From NCBI GenBank assembly GCA_019155205.2, contig JAHNZQ020003146.1:178668-242667 (forward strand): a stretch of DNA of 64,000 bases, given 5' to 3'. This stretch comes from Gracilaria vermiculophylla. Its lineage: Eukaryota > Rhodophyta > Florideophyceae > Gracilariales > Gracilariaceae. This document shows positions 1 through 11,210 of this stretch, piece after piece. The notes under the pieces are model-generated. The model was given only the letters and a program-made list of their open reading frames with translations, was not told the origin of the DNA and did not search any database. Within the stretch, counting starts at the first letter, position 1. Every line of letters begins with the position of its first letter. The position numbers were made by a program, and so were the translations under genes.

Positions 1-299
1 CAGTGGAGCGCCAATCATGTACTTGATCGATTGTGGATTTGAGCGGGGCATAGATAGCGCGCAAACAAGAAAAACGCTGCGACTGCTAGACTAATTCGCA
101 AGGAGATATGGGACACAGCCGTGCGACGCAAACAAGAGACAAAAGCAAAAATAGATCAACCCTAACCAGCTTTGTCCCCGCGGTCCAGAGTTGCGGTAGA
201 TAATGAGCCGAAGAGGCAGTCCACGAAGGTCAGGAAGGTAGCGCCTGACAGAAGAGAAACGTAGTTTACCAAAGTAAGCAAAGCAGCACGGCAACACAG

Positions 300-1322
300 T
301 TACGTAGAAGGTTCGGTTGCACTGGGCACCTGCGCTGATTGGGCGCCGTCGTCGGTTTGCTGCTCCTGCTCCAGTTGGGCAGCCTGTTTGGCGGCAGCCT
401 GAGCTTTGGCGGCCAAACGCTCCGCGGTTTTCTTTGCTTCCCGTGCGGTTGCCTCGGCGAAAATCTGTTCAGCCTGCTTGAGACGCTCCATGTTAGAGAG
501 GTAGGCGCCCATCTCGGAGGTGAACTTGCTTTGCACGAGCCCGATTTTGTCGGCCCACTTTTCAGCGTTGGCGGCGGACAGTTGGGCGCCGACGGCATCC
601 ATGACTTGGATGAGACCGATACCAAATAACCTGCTGTAGTACCAGTCAAAGTCGGCAGAGTGGCGTATGTAGGCCAGCGCCTCTATGACTGGGCCTACGG
701 CGTCGGCCGACGCGGATGGGGAGGCGGTGTTGAGGGCTGCGAAGATGTCGTCTTCGGTCTTTCCTTCGAGCCAGTCCCTGACGGAGGCGGCACTGGTCTT
801 GATGAGATCAATGTCGAGGTTGAGCGACGAGGCGCAAGCGGCGTACAGAAGGTCACGTTCTTGCTCACTGGGGTAGTAGCGCAGAAAGGTGGAGAATATG
901 GAGTCGAAGCCGAAGGCGAAGACGGCATCGAAACGCCACATGGCGCAAACGACGGCCAGGTGCGTGGTGGTGAGCATTTCGTTGATGATGGAGCGGTAAA
1001 CGATGGGGATAGGGCGGGCAAAGGCGCGGTTGAACCTGGACATGGTCGCCGACACCGGCTCGATGGAGTTGCCACGCAAGTCGCCGAAGCGGGAGGCGAA
1101 GGAGGAGCCGGGAGCGTTGACGGAGTTGGCGGACGGCACGGGCGGCGCATCGAGCTGGGAGGAAACGGACGGCGGCGAGGCGGAGTTGGGGTCACGCGCG
1201 CAGACGCGCACGCAGCGCCTGGCGGGCGGCGGTCCGCGCCGCGGGCGCGAACATTGGCGCAGCGGCGAGGGGCGACGGCGCAGGCGTGCGGCAGCGGGCG
1301 ATGTGACGAAGGCGATGGTCAT
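300..1322 (-). CDS. THF1: THF1/Psb29 thylakoid formation protein, plastid-targeted
   Basis: A 340-residue protein of the THYLAKOID FORMATION 1 / Psb29 family, which acts in thylakoid biogenesis and photosystem II turnover in the plastid. The frame is open further upstream, but I chose the ATG at 1322: from there residues 1-90 form an Arg/Ser/Ala/Pro-rich, acid-poor transit peptide, while the upstream stretch is low-complexity and lies antisense to the promoter and neighbouring gene. The conserved core starts near residue 105 (IPIVYRSIINEML, then LLYAACASSLNLD and RDWLEGKTEDDI) and contains the family's helical segments. The C-terminal 60 residues are an Ala/Glu/Lys-rich coiled coil, as usual for THF1. 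No intron is needed. It is divergent from the DnaJ-type gene at 1903. Family assignment is firm from recognised motifs; the exact start is inferred. Confidence 0.93.
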   Translation of the reverse strand: MTIAFVTSPAAARLRRRPSPLRQCSRPRRGPPPARRCVRVCARDPNSASPPSVSSQLDAPPVPSANSVNAPGSSFASRFGDLRGNSIEPVSATMSRFNRAFARPIPIVYRSIINEMLTTTHLAVVCAMWRFDAVFAFGFDSIFSTFLRYYPSEQERDLLYAACASSLNLDIDLIKTSAASVRDWLEGKTEDDIFAALNTASPSASADAVGPVIEALAYIRHSADFDWYYSRLFGIGLIQVMDAVGAQLSAANAEKWADKIGLVQSKFTSEMGAYLSNMERLKQAEQIFAEATAREAKKTAERLAAKAQAAAKQAAQLEQEQQTDDGAQSAQVPSATEPST

Positions 1323-1902
1323 CGTTGGTGCGGGAACGGGACGGGGGGATGGGATGGCCGGGGGGGTGGTGACCACGAACGGAATGGGCGCCGGGTGGGC
1401 AGCGGGGGCGGAGCGGCGCGCGCGCGCGTGGGGCAGCGACGGCACGCGCGATTCGCGCAGTGGCCGAAGGCGAGCGGCACAGCGCTTCGGGAAGCGCCAG
1501 GCACAGCGCACGATCTCGCGCACGAGCAGCCGCTGCAACGTGGCCAGGCGACCACGTGCGCGCACGAGGCGCACGTGGACAGCGGCGGCCGCCGCTGCGC
1601 CAGGTGCGCGCGCGCGATTGGGCGCCAAGCGCGCGCGCCGTGGCGGCGAGCGGGTACGGGTGGCTGGGAGCGCGCCTCGCCGGAAAAGATCTGTCCGTGC
1701 GTGCGGCGCTGTGCTGTGTGCGCTGGCTGCGGTTGTCAACCACGCCGCGCATTTTAGAGGCGCTCGAACGGCGGCTTCCGCGGGCCGAAGAAATTGCCGT
1801 AGTCGCCGCCGCCGCCACCGCCGTTTTCGCAGGCAGTCATCATCCTCGTCTCCGCCGCCGCCGCCACTCCCGAGCCCGCATCCGCCCGCCGCCGCCTCGC
1901 CA
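1323..1902. promoter_or_regulatory. Shared GC-rich divergent promoter region
   Basis: This 580-bp spacer separates the start codons of THF1 (-) and the DnaJ-type zinc-finger gene (+). It is very GC-rich, with many CGCG and GCGCGC runs (for example near 1420-1440 and 1600-1640). Long open frames cross it on both strands, but their translations are Arg/Ala/Pro low-complexity and match nothing I recognise. I see no convincing TATA box. A bidirectional promoter for two plastid-protein genes is inferred from position only. Confidence 0.5.
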
Positions 1903-2388
1903 ATGACGCTCGCCGTGACAGCTATCTCGCCGCTGCCGGTCGCGCGCCCGCTGCAGTCAGCGCTGCCGGGCATTTTGCTGGGCGCCACGGCCGCTGCCGC
2001 CGGGCTGCTGTTCGGGTCGCTGACGTCGCCTTCCCCTTCCGCGCAGCCGCGCCGCCCGTGCGAGCAGTGCAACGGCGAAGGGTACGTCGACTGTTTCTGC
2101 AGCCGCTGGAACTACGCCTCCTCCACATCGCGTGCCCGCTGCGACTCGTGCCACGGCAGCATGAGGACCAGATGTCCGCGCTGTCGCGGCGGCGGCACCG
2201 CCATCTCCACTCTACTGCGTGTCCCCATCCCCGTCAGGGTGCGTCGAGGCGTCGACGACATGCTCAACCGCCTCGCCGTCGTCCCCTTAGCTACCTCCCC
2301 TTTTCACGCCGTCTGCGCCGTTGCCCCGTTTTGTCAAAAACATTTGATACCGGCTGCGCCGCCTTTACTAGGCCCCCCTGATTTGTAG
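1903..2388 (+). CDS. DnaJ-type cysteine-rich zinc-finger protein, plastid/membrane (BSD2/PSA2-like)
   Basis: A 161-residue protein starting at ATG 1903. The N-terminus is hydrophobic and Ala/Leu-rich (about residues 8-45, including LLGATAAAAGLLFG), which could be a transit peptide plus one membrane segment. Residues about 52-99 carry the zinc-binding repeats of the DnaJ central domain: CEQCNGEGYVDCFCSRW, then CDSCHGS and CPRCRGGG. There is no J domain. Plant proteins with only this domain (BSD2, PSA2 and LQY1 types) are plastid thiol-exchange or assembly factors for Rubisco or the photosystems, so a chaperone role in plastid complex assembly is likely but unproven. The divergent THF1 neighbour fits that. 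The last 60 residues are not conserved in a way I recognise; a missed 3' intron is possible. Confidence 0.75.
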   Translation: MTLAVTAISPLPVARPLQSALPGILLGATAAAAGLLFGSLTSPSPSAQPRRPCEQCNGEGYVDCFCSRWNYASSTSRARCDSCHGSMRTRCPRCRGGGTAISTLLRVPIPVRVRRGVDDMLNRLAVVPLATSPFHAVCAVAPFCQKHLIPAAPPLLGPPDL

Positions 2389-4389
2389 CTTCCTACCAGT
2401 CGCGCTTCTCGCTTTTCATGTGTTGGGGAGATGGTGAGGTCTTTTGTGTCGCGGAGCTCCGCGGTCGTCCCGCATCTGGTCTCCGTTGCTTACTTTTGAA
2501 AGCCTGTATACTGTGTCAATGTAAACAAACGCAACTTCACTACTCTCCCTTGTTCCTACCCGCCTCTTACCCTCACCGCTTCCTCTCGCTCCCGTGCGCG
2601 CTATTTCGCACACATCAACCGCATCCAAACCTCACTGCGGCGCTTACCACTCCATTACATCGAAAAAAATCCGAGTCCGTCGAAACTCGTTCTTCCACAG
2701 CAAGTATTTCTGCACTGATCTTCTCCCCGTCACTCTGTTACATCGTTCTAGTTCGCCGCCTAGCATTTGAATAATTTCATGTAGATGTGCGCTTGGCCCC
2801 TAGTCTTTGAGTTAGGCAATAAACAACAAATTGCTTCCACCATTGTCCTGCGCACGCCCATGAAGCGCCATGTTTTCAATCTTCTCACCATTGTCTGTGG
2901 GCCGCCCTCCGAATCCCTACACTTGCTTTCTCCCCTCGTCCCACAAATATATGTTGCGTTGCGAGTAACGTCTCCCGCGAACGCCCACTTCCAGAATATT
3001 GAGTTGTTCGTAAATTGGCGCTCCGGTGCTCGGGTCCGCGATGAAATAAGTACCCGCCCAGTAGTCGAGATGAGCACGTTGTGCATTGGGGAAGTCGCTT
3101 TCCTCTTTCATACCAGTGCTGCCCCGCTCGTTCTTCGTTTGCCACGGGGCACAGAGACGTAAGCACTTTCGAACAGTCTCACACTCGTGTGAGTAACGTG
3201 GTCTCTCTTTGGCCGCTGTTGTGCCTACGGACCACTTTCCCACACTGGTTCGCTGACCGTAAGCAACTTACGCTGCGAAGCAGCACATATTCCACGGATG
3301 GAGCCTTTCTGCCTTTCCCAAACCGTCAGCAGAGTTGAAACATCGAGACAAATATGGCGCCACCCAATGTGCGAAGGCTATTACCCGTGCTTATCCCTCA
3401 CTTGATCAAGACCTGAGTGCAGCGAATGGTCTTCACCGGCACACGAAATCGTTGATGACAACTTACGCACAGCACGCACTAACCATGGGGTCAAACCCCG
3501 TAACTTACCTTGATGCCCTCTCTTCCTTGAGGTGCAACACCGGCTGAGATAGCATCCTGAAAAGCCCAGGGGAGGCGGATACGAATCAGAATGAAATTTG
3601 GCGAAAGCGGTCTCCAACGCGAATGACGTGCTCGAGTTTAGCCCATGGCGCCACGGATATGCTCAACAGACTTGATAGCTTCGTGCTCGAGCGGCCCGCA
3701 GCTGGACCGACGGCTGTATCATGTAGATCTCAATGTTTCACACACAGATTGCCACGTGCTGTCAGTAGATACGAGCGTTATGGTCCAAAACGGAGACACG
3801 ACGAGTCCAGGTCCTTCACCGGGCACCGCTGCAGCTTTCGGCTCTATGCGCGAGGCCACTCTCTCTTTCTGTGTCTGCTGCACAAGCAGTACGGTACAGG
3901 TAATATAAACCAGTAGCCGGGTTTCCGCAAAGATGCCTACATCACGAATCTTGAGCTGTCAAGACAATGACTTATACACTAGACAGACAAACACTCGTTG
4001 ATTGTCCATCTCAGTTTAAATCGCAACATGTTAGAAGCCTGTACACGGTACATTGAATGCTATGGTATCTTTGGGAAGGGAGGTTGCAATTGGGTTTGTC
4101 ACCTCGCAGCAATGATATTAGATTTTGATTGATAATATTTGAAAGTGGTTCCTGTTCAAGGTCCAGATGGACCTTGTTTATGTTTCAAAGTTGAGCTCGC
4201 AGATGGTTGGCTTAAGTTACCAAGCTTAAATTGACAATTTGCTCTCGTTCACAGATATTTGAGTGTCTCACATTCTCAGTACATGACCCCTACGCGCTGA
4301 AGTTGGTGAGCATCCTGGTGTGTATCGTCATCATCATCAACTTCTTTAATGTGGACGTTGTGCTCTAATTCTTAGCACTGCAGAGGCCT
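2389..4389. other. Intergenic, no gene recognised
   Basis: Two kilobases downstream of the DnaJ-type gene. Open frames here (for example 2785-3162 and 3623-3916) are short, overlap on both strands, and their translations show no domain, targeting signal or repeat I recognise. Composition falls from GC-rich near 2400 to more AT-rich beyond 3900. No tRNA, LTR or terminal inverted repeat was seen. Confidence 0.5.
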
Positions 4390-4392
4390 CTC

Positions 4393-5300
4393 CTAAAGAT
4401 ATTTCTCTTTCCTCAAGAAGGCTAGAACCCTTCGTGGCACTTCTCTAATGATATTTTCTACCGATTTGCAGCTACGACTCAGATGACTGCGAAGAATTTG
4501 TCGACGGCTCCCTTTTGTTTTGGAACAACGCATCATCACGTGGATACAGTCTTTTTTCACCGCTAGTGCGCAATCGCAGCGTAACACTTTCTGGTTCATG
4601 TAGCTGGCGACTAGGTGTAGCGTTTGAGTATGTGCTGTGTACCAATGCGCTAGCGTGATTTTTGCGAATCGTGCATCCTTCAGATTCTCGTTGCTTTCAT
4701 CGTCTTCGGGCAGTAGCCGCCTGTTCTTTTGTGTATGATTCTTAGTTGTGCTTTGACGTCTTGCAGATCGTGTAGTACAAGGACCTGTTCTGATATCAGA
4801 AGCTTCAATCCCAACTTCGCCACCTTGTCTACTCTTTCATTTTCTTTTGTCCCGCAATGGCTTGGTACCCACAGCGTAGAAACCTCACACCGTTGACTCA
4901 GGCAATTCAGTGTTTTTGCTAGTTGTTGTAGATGAGATGCTTGACGGCGAATATCTCCCTTAAGCTATCCAACGTTGCGCGAGAATCCGTGAAGATTCGT
5001 ATGTGCCGGTACCAGGACGTTGGGACGCACTGAACAGCGCTGTGCATAGCCAAGCCCTCTGCTGAGTATGAGCAAGTGTTCCCACCAGCTGGTATAATTT
5101 GTTGGTCTACTCGGTTTTCAGCGTGCCAATGTATTTCACAAGCTCCTGCTGCAACACTTTCTGTTATGGCATCATCATCAGCCAGCCAAAATTGACAATG
5201 ATCTATTCCACATGCAAGAGTAGTAGACGCGTAATATATGCATAAATGTTTTCTCATCGATCTTAAATTTGCTATTTGAACGTTGCGATTCAAAAATCAT
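4393..5300 (-). pseudogene. LINE (non-LTR retrotransposon) 3' remnant: RNase H and terminal zinc motif
   Basis: Reading leftward on the minus strand, 5293-4919 translates to an RNase H fold: an acidic start (LADDDAITESVAAGACEIHW), the Glu helix SYSAEGLAMHSAV, and the Asp strand IRIFTDSRATLDSL. At about 4900-4800 the typical tail follows in another frame (LWVPSHCGTKENERVDKVAK), giving the D-E-D-D order of LINE RNase H. After a further frame change, 4599-4393 has a Cys/His cluster (CDCALAVKKDCIHVMMRC) like the C-terminal zinc knuckle of LINE ORF2. Several frame breaks and the lack of a reverse transcriptase show a dead, 5'-truncated copy. The clade is not determined. Confidence 0.72.
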
Positions 5301-7330
5301 TCCTCCACAGTCAAACACAAGATGTGTACTGGAAAAGAATCCTCTGCGATTCTCGTCGAAGATATCACTTTGATAAAGAACAAAAGATATTCAAAAGAAA
5401 CACGACAGACTCGCTGGGGTACAGACTGCATGTTTTTACCTCTAGATACTCCAAATATTGTAGAAGACAAACTTGTCTTTCAGCTCTGCGACACACCACA
5501 ACTATCCATCACATTCGTACGTTAACGCTAAGTAGAAGAAACATACCAAACACAAAACAATAGAAGAACGATCGGTTCCAATAAGATCAATATCGGGCGC
5601 CATGAAAGTAATGAGATTTTAATTATAGAAAATATTCTCCGCTACAACTGTTCTTTGTCACATGATATTCGAATTTGATATGAAGAGATTTTATTGAAGC
5701 TGTGTTGGGACGTGCAGAGTAGTATTTTATAGCAGCATCACTAGAACTGTTTTCACAAACTGCATAAAGAGAGAAGATATTGGGGCTGTATAGCTAAAAC
5801 AACTAATAGGACGGCAGCACCTGAATATTTTCACCACTTTGCGGCATAAGAAAAATCTAGCATGAGAAACTGTAATAATAGTATTGCCGGAACGGTTTTT
5901 GCAACTTGAGATAGAGCAACGGGTGGCAAACACGAAGAGCAGAATAGAAAAGGACAGAAGAAGAGACGAGTTCGAGGGTTCCTATTATAATTTGAAAGTC
6001 GACTTCAGAGGAACTATTCTGCGTCAGTCACTGTCGCTCTCCTAACTTTAGCTTAATCTACTTCCAAGGATTGGAATCAGATGATTGCATGCCCTGTATC
6101 GCTTGACATGTTTCACATGTTCCAGATTGGTTGAAATACATGCTCTTGAAACATGTGAGAGCAATTAATTCAAAATGAAGAAGGAAATGGAATTCGAAAA
6201 TGTATCGATTTGCAAAATGGAATCTCCATTGGTGTTTATTCTACTTTTCTCATACTGTAAGATTGTAGCTCACGGGACAAAACGGTTCTGGGAGCCGCCC
6301 AAAGTGAGCTGCACACGGTTAGTTCGTTCATAAAACTTCGTCAGCTAGGTCAAACTTGTCAACAAATCATTGTATCTTTTCCGGTTCTGTTACCTTTCTC
6401 ATAACCATATCTTGCTCCGTGGTTCACAAATGAGTAATTCTGCTATTTGTAAAACGCACTCCACGAGGCTGATTATCATATGCATACTATCGGAGGAAAA
6501 GAAGGAGAGAAGCAAAACCTGTGGGTGGCTAAAGTTCCAATGCGAATCGAGAGTATGTCCGTCCTTATTCATGAGTTTAGTGTCGGAGGCCTGCGCAGAG
6601 CTCCAATGAATACATCATCTATGATATTTAGCTTAACAAGAAGACAGACGAAAGGTAGAAAAGTTAAAATGAATGAAGAGCAATTAATATATGTACACAC
6701 CAAGAACATTCTCACCATACGAAAGAGAAAGAATACAGATACTACTACAAGAGCAAGCTTCCAGGATACGTGAGCAATATTTAGAATGGTTTCTGAACTA
6801 TGATGTTGAGTTCTGCAACAAGAGGCTCGTGTCTTCTTCAAGAATCGCAAACATGGCTGTCATCAACAAATACGGTGAGTTCGAGGTAGTAGGAAACGGC
6901 CATTCAAGACTGTCGAGTGAAAAGAATCTTGAGCGAAATGTACTATGCAAGGAAAAATACATGTCAGTTTACGGTAGTATTATGCCTAGTGTTTACCATT
7001 CATTTGAAAAGACGATGCGAACGAGAATGTCAGGATTTTTCCAGTATTGGTCCAGCTTCGGTTCTGGCTTGGCGCAGATAGTCAAATGGGGCATTCTCAT
7101 TCAAAACAGTCAGCTGTATTGTGCTGCTCAATAGTGTACAACGCTCAAGAAAGAAGAACAGAGTATTGTTAGTCGGTGTGGTGGCATTTGGGTATATATC
7201 AGTATCCCTCACAGAGATAATAAATATCTTAACTATTCTCATGAGATATCTCTATTTCACACAAGACGAGCGAACACGTTTGTCGCCCGAATATGTGAGC
7301 TTTCGCGCAATCACTGCAGATGCAAACTGT
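5301..7330. other. AT-rich intergenic stretch with one orphan ORF
   Basis: The left edge (to about 5570) may hold more decayed LINE sequence on the minus strand. The only ORF of note is 6691-7134 (+), 147 codons from an ATG, polar and without recognisable domain or signal; it has no homologue I can name and its codons are AT-rich like the surroundings. I would not call it a gene. No RNA gene, terminal repeat or palindrome was seen. Confidence 0.4.
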
Positions 7331-8320
7331 TTATGGAGCTTTCTGTTTCACAGCAGTGGTACTTCGGAGTTTACGATCCAAAAGCGCACGCTTAGAGGCC
7401 TCATGAACGCCAAAGAAGACAGCGGTGAACGGAATAAGCCACACAACACGAGCAGTAGATCCTTTGAACAAGCCGCTTAGACCTTCAGTTTTAAACACCT
7501 TGACCAGGACATCAGCAACACCTTTGTACTGTCTCTGCGACCCGGAAGTCATCTGAGTCATAAGGCGAGTCTTAGCAAGATCAAGAGGTGTGGTGAGAAA
7601 GCCAGTACAGCCGCCTGCGACTCCTCCAAGAGCAATCTCTTCATGAGGCGTTAATTTCGGACGATTAACTGCTGCGCGAAACAGCTTCTTAAACTGAGAG
7701 TACAAACCAAACTCAAGCATAGTGTACGGGACGTCTCGTAATAAGGTTGCTCCATAACCGGTATAGAGTGCTCTGGGACCCTCCCGCTTTAAAATGGCTT
7801 GTACACCAGAGACGAACCCAGGATAGACACCAGCCTGCAAACGCTGTTTCATTAACTCTGCCGGCACTAACACAATAGAACAGGCGATAAACGCCAAGGC
7901 TCCGCAGGAAAAGTCCACAAGCGGCCCATTTGTACCGGACGCACTTAGATTCGCAAAGAATTGAGTCAAAGTTTCAAAAGCCGCAAATTTGATGGCGCCC
8001 GCGGGCACCTGACCTCCCATACTGATTCCTATTCCTTTGTAAAGAGCTGGTAAGCCACCAGTTCTCAACGTTGACGAGAGGGCCCCAAATGTGCCCACTT
8101 TCAAGTTGGATTTTGACGCGGCTTGCACAACAGTTTTCACAGTATCCATAGGATGCATGGATGCAACTGCTGCTCCGGAAGCAACTGCCCCCGCAATGAG
8201 ATGTTCCACCAGATTTAAGCCATCAGAAAGAGGCCGGGTTACAGAGTCGAGAACGTTTCGAAGATGATTGCGAGGCTTTGGGGAGTGTATTGTGACAGCG
8301 GTGGCGAGATGGCAGCGCAT
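7331..8320 (-). CDS. Mitochondrial carrier family protein, S-adenosylmethionine-carrier-like
   Basis: A 329-residue SLC25-type carrier of the inner mitochondrial (or plastid) membrane. It has three tandem repeats of about 90 residues, each with two membrane helices and a PX[DE]XX[KR]-type signature after the first helix: HPMDTVKT near residue 56, VPAELMKQRL near 151, TPLDLAKTRLM near 242. The second and third signatures (VPxExxKQR, TPLDxAKTR) are those I associate with the S-adenosylmethionine carrier branch (SLC25A26/SAMC), so SAM/S-adenosylhomocysteine exchange is the best guess; other substrates cannot be excluded. The N-terminal 38 residues are basic and may be a targeting extension. The ATG at 8320 is the first in frame. 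No intron is evident and the C-terminus is basic. Confidence 0.9.
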   Translation of the reverse strand: MRCHLATAVTIHSPKPRNHLRNVLDSVTRPLSDGLNLVEHLIAGAVASGAAVASMHPMDTVKTVVQAASKSNLKVGTFGALSSTLRTGGLPALYKGIGISMGGQVPAGAIKFAAFETLTQFFANLSASGTNGPLVDFSCGALAFIACSIVLVPAELMKQRLQAGVYPGFVSGVQAILKREGPRALYTGYGATLLRDVPYTMLEFGLYSQFKKLFRAAVNRPKLTPHEEIALGGVAGGCTGFLTTPLDLAKTRLMTQMTSGSQRQYKGVADVLVKVFKTEGLSGLFKGSTARVVWLIPFTAVFFGVHEASKRALLDRKLRSTTAVKQKAP

Positions 8321-9060
8321 GGCGATGGGTGAATGGATCGGTGACTGAGGAAGGCGGTGCGGTGTTTACCGACGGCTTGTGGCGCAGTCGAGGGGCGAAC
8401 GGCGGCGTGACGGGGACGCAGCGCGACGGATTGCGGGAGGAAGTGGAGCGGAGCGCATCGTTGACGTGCGCGACTCTGGTCGCCGCCATTCACTCTATGG
8501 ACTGCGCAGGCTGCATTCCAATCAGCATCGAGATCGCGCGGCGATCACATTTCCCGTTGCACGAGAGCCCTCTGGGAGAGGCGGCTTATAAACACGTGGC
8601 GTACGTGGTTTTGTGGTAGTCTGCCATGTCAGATCTCTCACGGACGACGGCTACGGCCGCTAACGGCGAAGCGGGCGCCGGCGCGTGCTGCTGTATCAGC
8701 GGTCTTCCGCAGTGTCGACGATAGGGCGCGGATGCACGCGGTCCGACGGTCGTAAGGTAACATAGATTCTTCGGCATGCGGTTTTCCGATTGATGCTGCA
8801 GCGAGTATACGAGTTAGTATACTGCTTGCTGTTTTTATTAGGCAACCGGATGTCGAACTCATCTCTACACGGTGTTTTATTCGGGCGGTTTCTTCAAATT
8901 CGTGGAAACTGTGCCCTCCCCATAACACCAAGAAAAACCGTAAGAGCTGACTTATTTGAGTCGTGAGGTTGATCAAACATATGAAATCCCGCGAATTAAG
9001 GTCTTAGCTACACCTCACAAAAGCAACTTTTACTTTCACTATACACAGGCACCCAAGCTG
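8321..9060. other. Intergenic between carrier and acyl-CoA oxidase
   Basis: This 740-bp spacer holds the carrier's upstream region on the right side of its start and the 3' flank of the acyl-CoA oxidase gene. It is GC-rich to about 8740 and then AT-richer. Short ORFs on both strands have no recognisable content. No promoter element was identified with confidence. Confidence 0.5.
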
Positions 9061-11210
9061 TCATAATCTAGAACGACTGTTGTGGGCAACATAGTCAAAC
9101 GCGATCGGGGCAAGTAAATGCGCCGGAATTCCGAAGCCGTTGACGTAGTCCATCACATGAGCCCGCATAGCCTTGCACATTTCCAAAAGGCGATCGTGAA
9201 CTCTCAACCCGTCTGCTCCGCTCAGCGCCCCATTTCTTATGAATCCACCATCATCATCGATACGCTTCAACACATAAATCGATCCACATGTCCGTAAAGC
9301 ATTCATCAACTCACTTTTACCATCTTCTCCTAGTTGCTTCATTTTCTTATCAAATAGTTCAAGTATCAGCAACTCTGTATGAGCGCGAGCAGCTTCTTCC
9401 ACCAAGATTCCACAGTTATTGAATGCCTCGAGAGCAGTCATACCGTTTCTCTGCATCAGCTGCAGGCGATTTGTCAGTCTTGCGAACACTGCAGCTTCCC
9501 TGCGACGAAACACAATACGCGCAAATTCTACGCTGCACACATCCATGCTACCAAGATCAGCATCTCTTAACGCGTAGCGCTCGTTCAGATACGAGAAATG
9601 TCCCGCGAAAACAGCATTGTTTTTGACGCCGCGCATGAATTCAGGAAGAACAGACTTGGTGACAGCTTGCAACAATATATGGTTGTCTCCCTCATAAGTG
9701 AGCGCCACATCATGACCATTCTTGATCGGACCGATGCGATTTTCCGACTTGTACCCTTGCCCGCCACATGCTTCCCTTGCTTCTTGGAGCGTGGCCAAAG
9801 AGTGCCATGTCATCAATGCCTTGAAGCCTGAACTCCAAATATGAAGCTTTTTCCCAAGCTGCTGGTGATGCCATAGGTATTTGAGTTCATTCAGAACAAT
9901 TAACATCACATATGTTGTGGCCAGCCCGGGAATGAGTCGATATTGGTGACTCTGATAGTCCAGAAGTCGTACTTCTTCACCGTCACGAGGACCAAATGCC
10001 CTCCGAGACAGCGCATAACGGATGGCAATCGAAAGTCCAATTTTTGCCTGGTTCAGACACCCAGCCGCCACACTTGAAAAGTAAATCCGAAGTCAGAAAT
10101 GAGCTAATGCGCAACGAGCTATATGATGAAGGCACAAACTTACCTAACCCTTCCTCCGGACAGTGAAGCCAAAGACGCGCCGAAAAGCTCGTCGGGACTG
10201 TTGAATTTTGAAGAATAGTGGCCATCCACAGAAACCTGAGCATAACGCCGCAGCAAATGGTCCCATGGCACTGGTACATGATCAAACCAAATCCTGCCAT
10301 TATCCACGCCGTTGAGCCCACACTTGTGTCCACAGTCTGCCAAAGTCACTCCGTTGACATTTGTCCCATCATCATTTCGGATTCGTACTAAAAACGGATG
10401 AACGCCGTGGCAAACGCCCTTGACATACAACTGTGCAAAACAGACGGTCCATCTGGCTGTTTGATACGCACCGCCAATCCAATACTTCTGCGCAGAATCG
10501 GAAGGGGTATGGATGACAAACGAACGCGAAGATAAGTCATACGTGGCAACAGTCTCGACACCTCGTGCATTGGAACCGTGCCCCAACTCAGTAAGAGCAA
10601 AGCAGCCCAGCATTTGACAGCGTTCGACCAGCGGCAACCATTTGGCAGCCTGTTCGTCGTTGCCCAGGAGCTTTATTGTGGCACCGAACAGCCCATAGTG
10701 GACGGACATTTTTATGTCGAGGCTGTGTGAAAGTAGGCCGCAGCTCTCTATGACAGCTTCGTACCGTTGTCTACCTTCCATCGTGCCGGCAGATATGGAA
10801 TTGTGTAGGTACCCCAGGGCGTCTACTTTCTTCCACATTTTCATCACGTGGGCGCGTTGTTGGGATAACGACAGGCCGTGATGGGCGTGGAAGTCAGGCT
10901 GCTTGAAGAGTTTGTACAGATTATCTCGAAGCTGTAAATGATGCTGGTCTAACAGAGCCCTCATGCTGTGCACGTCGAACAAAGGCTTGGACTGCGGTTT
11001 GGACGCATGGGGAGCAGGCTGATGCTGGGCATCATGCATCCATTGCAGATGGGCGCGGGGAATGGGAGGGGTTTCATGAGGGGCAAACTCGCGCGCCGCG
11101 TTGTCAAAAATATCAGTTGAAAAGCGCGGGGGAGGCGGCGAGGCAGAAAGACCATGGGATTTCAGAAGCGACGGGCTGTGATGCTTGGACAAAGTTGGCG
11201 AGGCAGGCAT
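9061..11210 (-). CDS. ACX: Peroxisomal acyl-CoA oxidase, two exons
   Basis: Acyl-CoA oxidase, the FAD enzyme that catalyses the first step of peroxisomal beta-oxidation (acyl-CoA + O2 to trans-2-enoyl-CoA + H2O2). Exon 1 is 11210-10144 and exon 2 is 10072-9061; the 71-nt intron (10143-10073, GTAAGT...CAAG) joins SLSGGRV to SVAAGCLNQAK in frame, giving 692 residues, normal for the family. Visible motifs are the FAD-domain CFALTELGHGSNARG, AIRYALSRRAFGP, and CGGQGY with TYEGDNHILLQ, whose Glu is the catalytic base in this family. The protein ends in Ser-Arg-Leu, a type 1 peroxisomal signal. The Ser/Pro-rich N-terminus is an extension without clear role. The start is the first in-frame ATG (11210). 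The frame stays open over both exons. Confidence 0.95.

Noticed and set aside
660..1902. Long open frames antisense to THF1 (up to 365 codons) and the 208-codon minus frame at 1192-1818
   Set aside because: They are Arg/Gly/Ala-rich shadows of the GC-rich THF1 coding strand and promoter and show no domain.
1323..2072. Extending THF1 upstream to 2072 in the same frame
   Set aside because: It would overlap the divergent DnaJ-type gene and add 250 low-complexity residues; the ATG at 1322 gives a normal transit peptide.
2760..3916. Several ORFs of 70-125 codons on both strands
   Set aside because: Mutually overlapping, no conserved features, no targeting signal or repeats.
10073..10143. Two separate acyl-CoA oxidase genes
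   Set aside because: A 71-nt GTAAGT...CAAG intron joins the two parts precisely at SLSGGRV-SVAAGC, within the conserved core.
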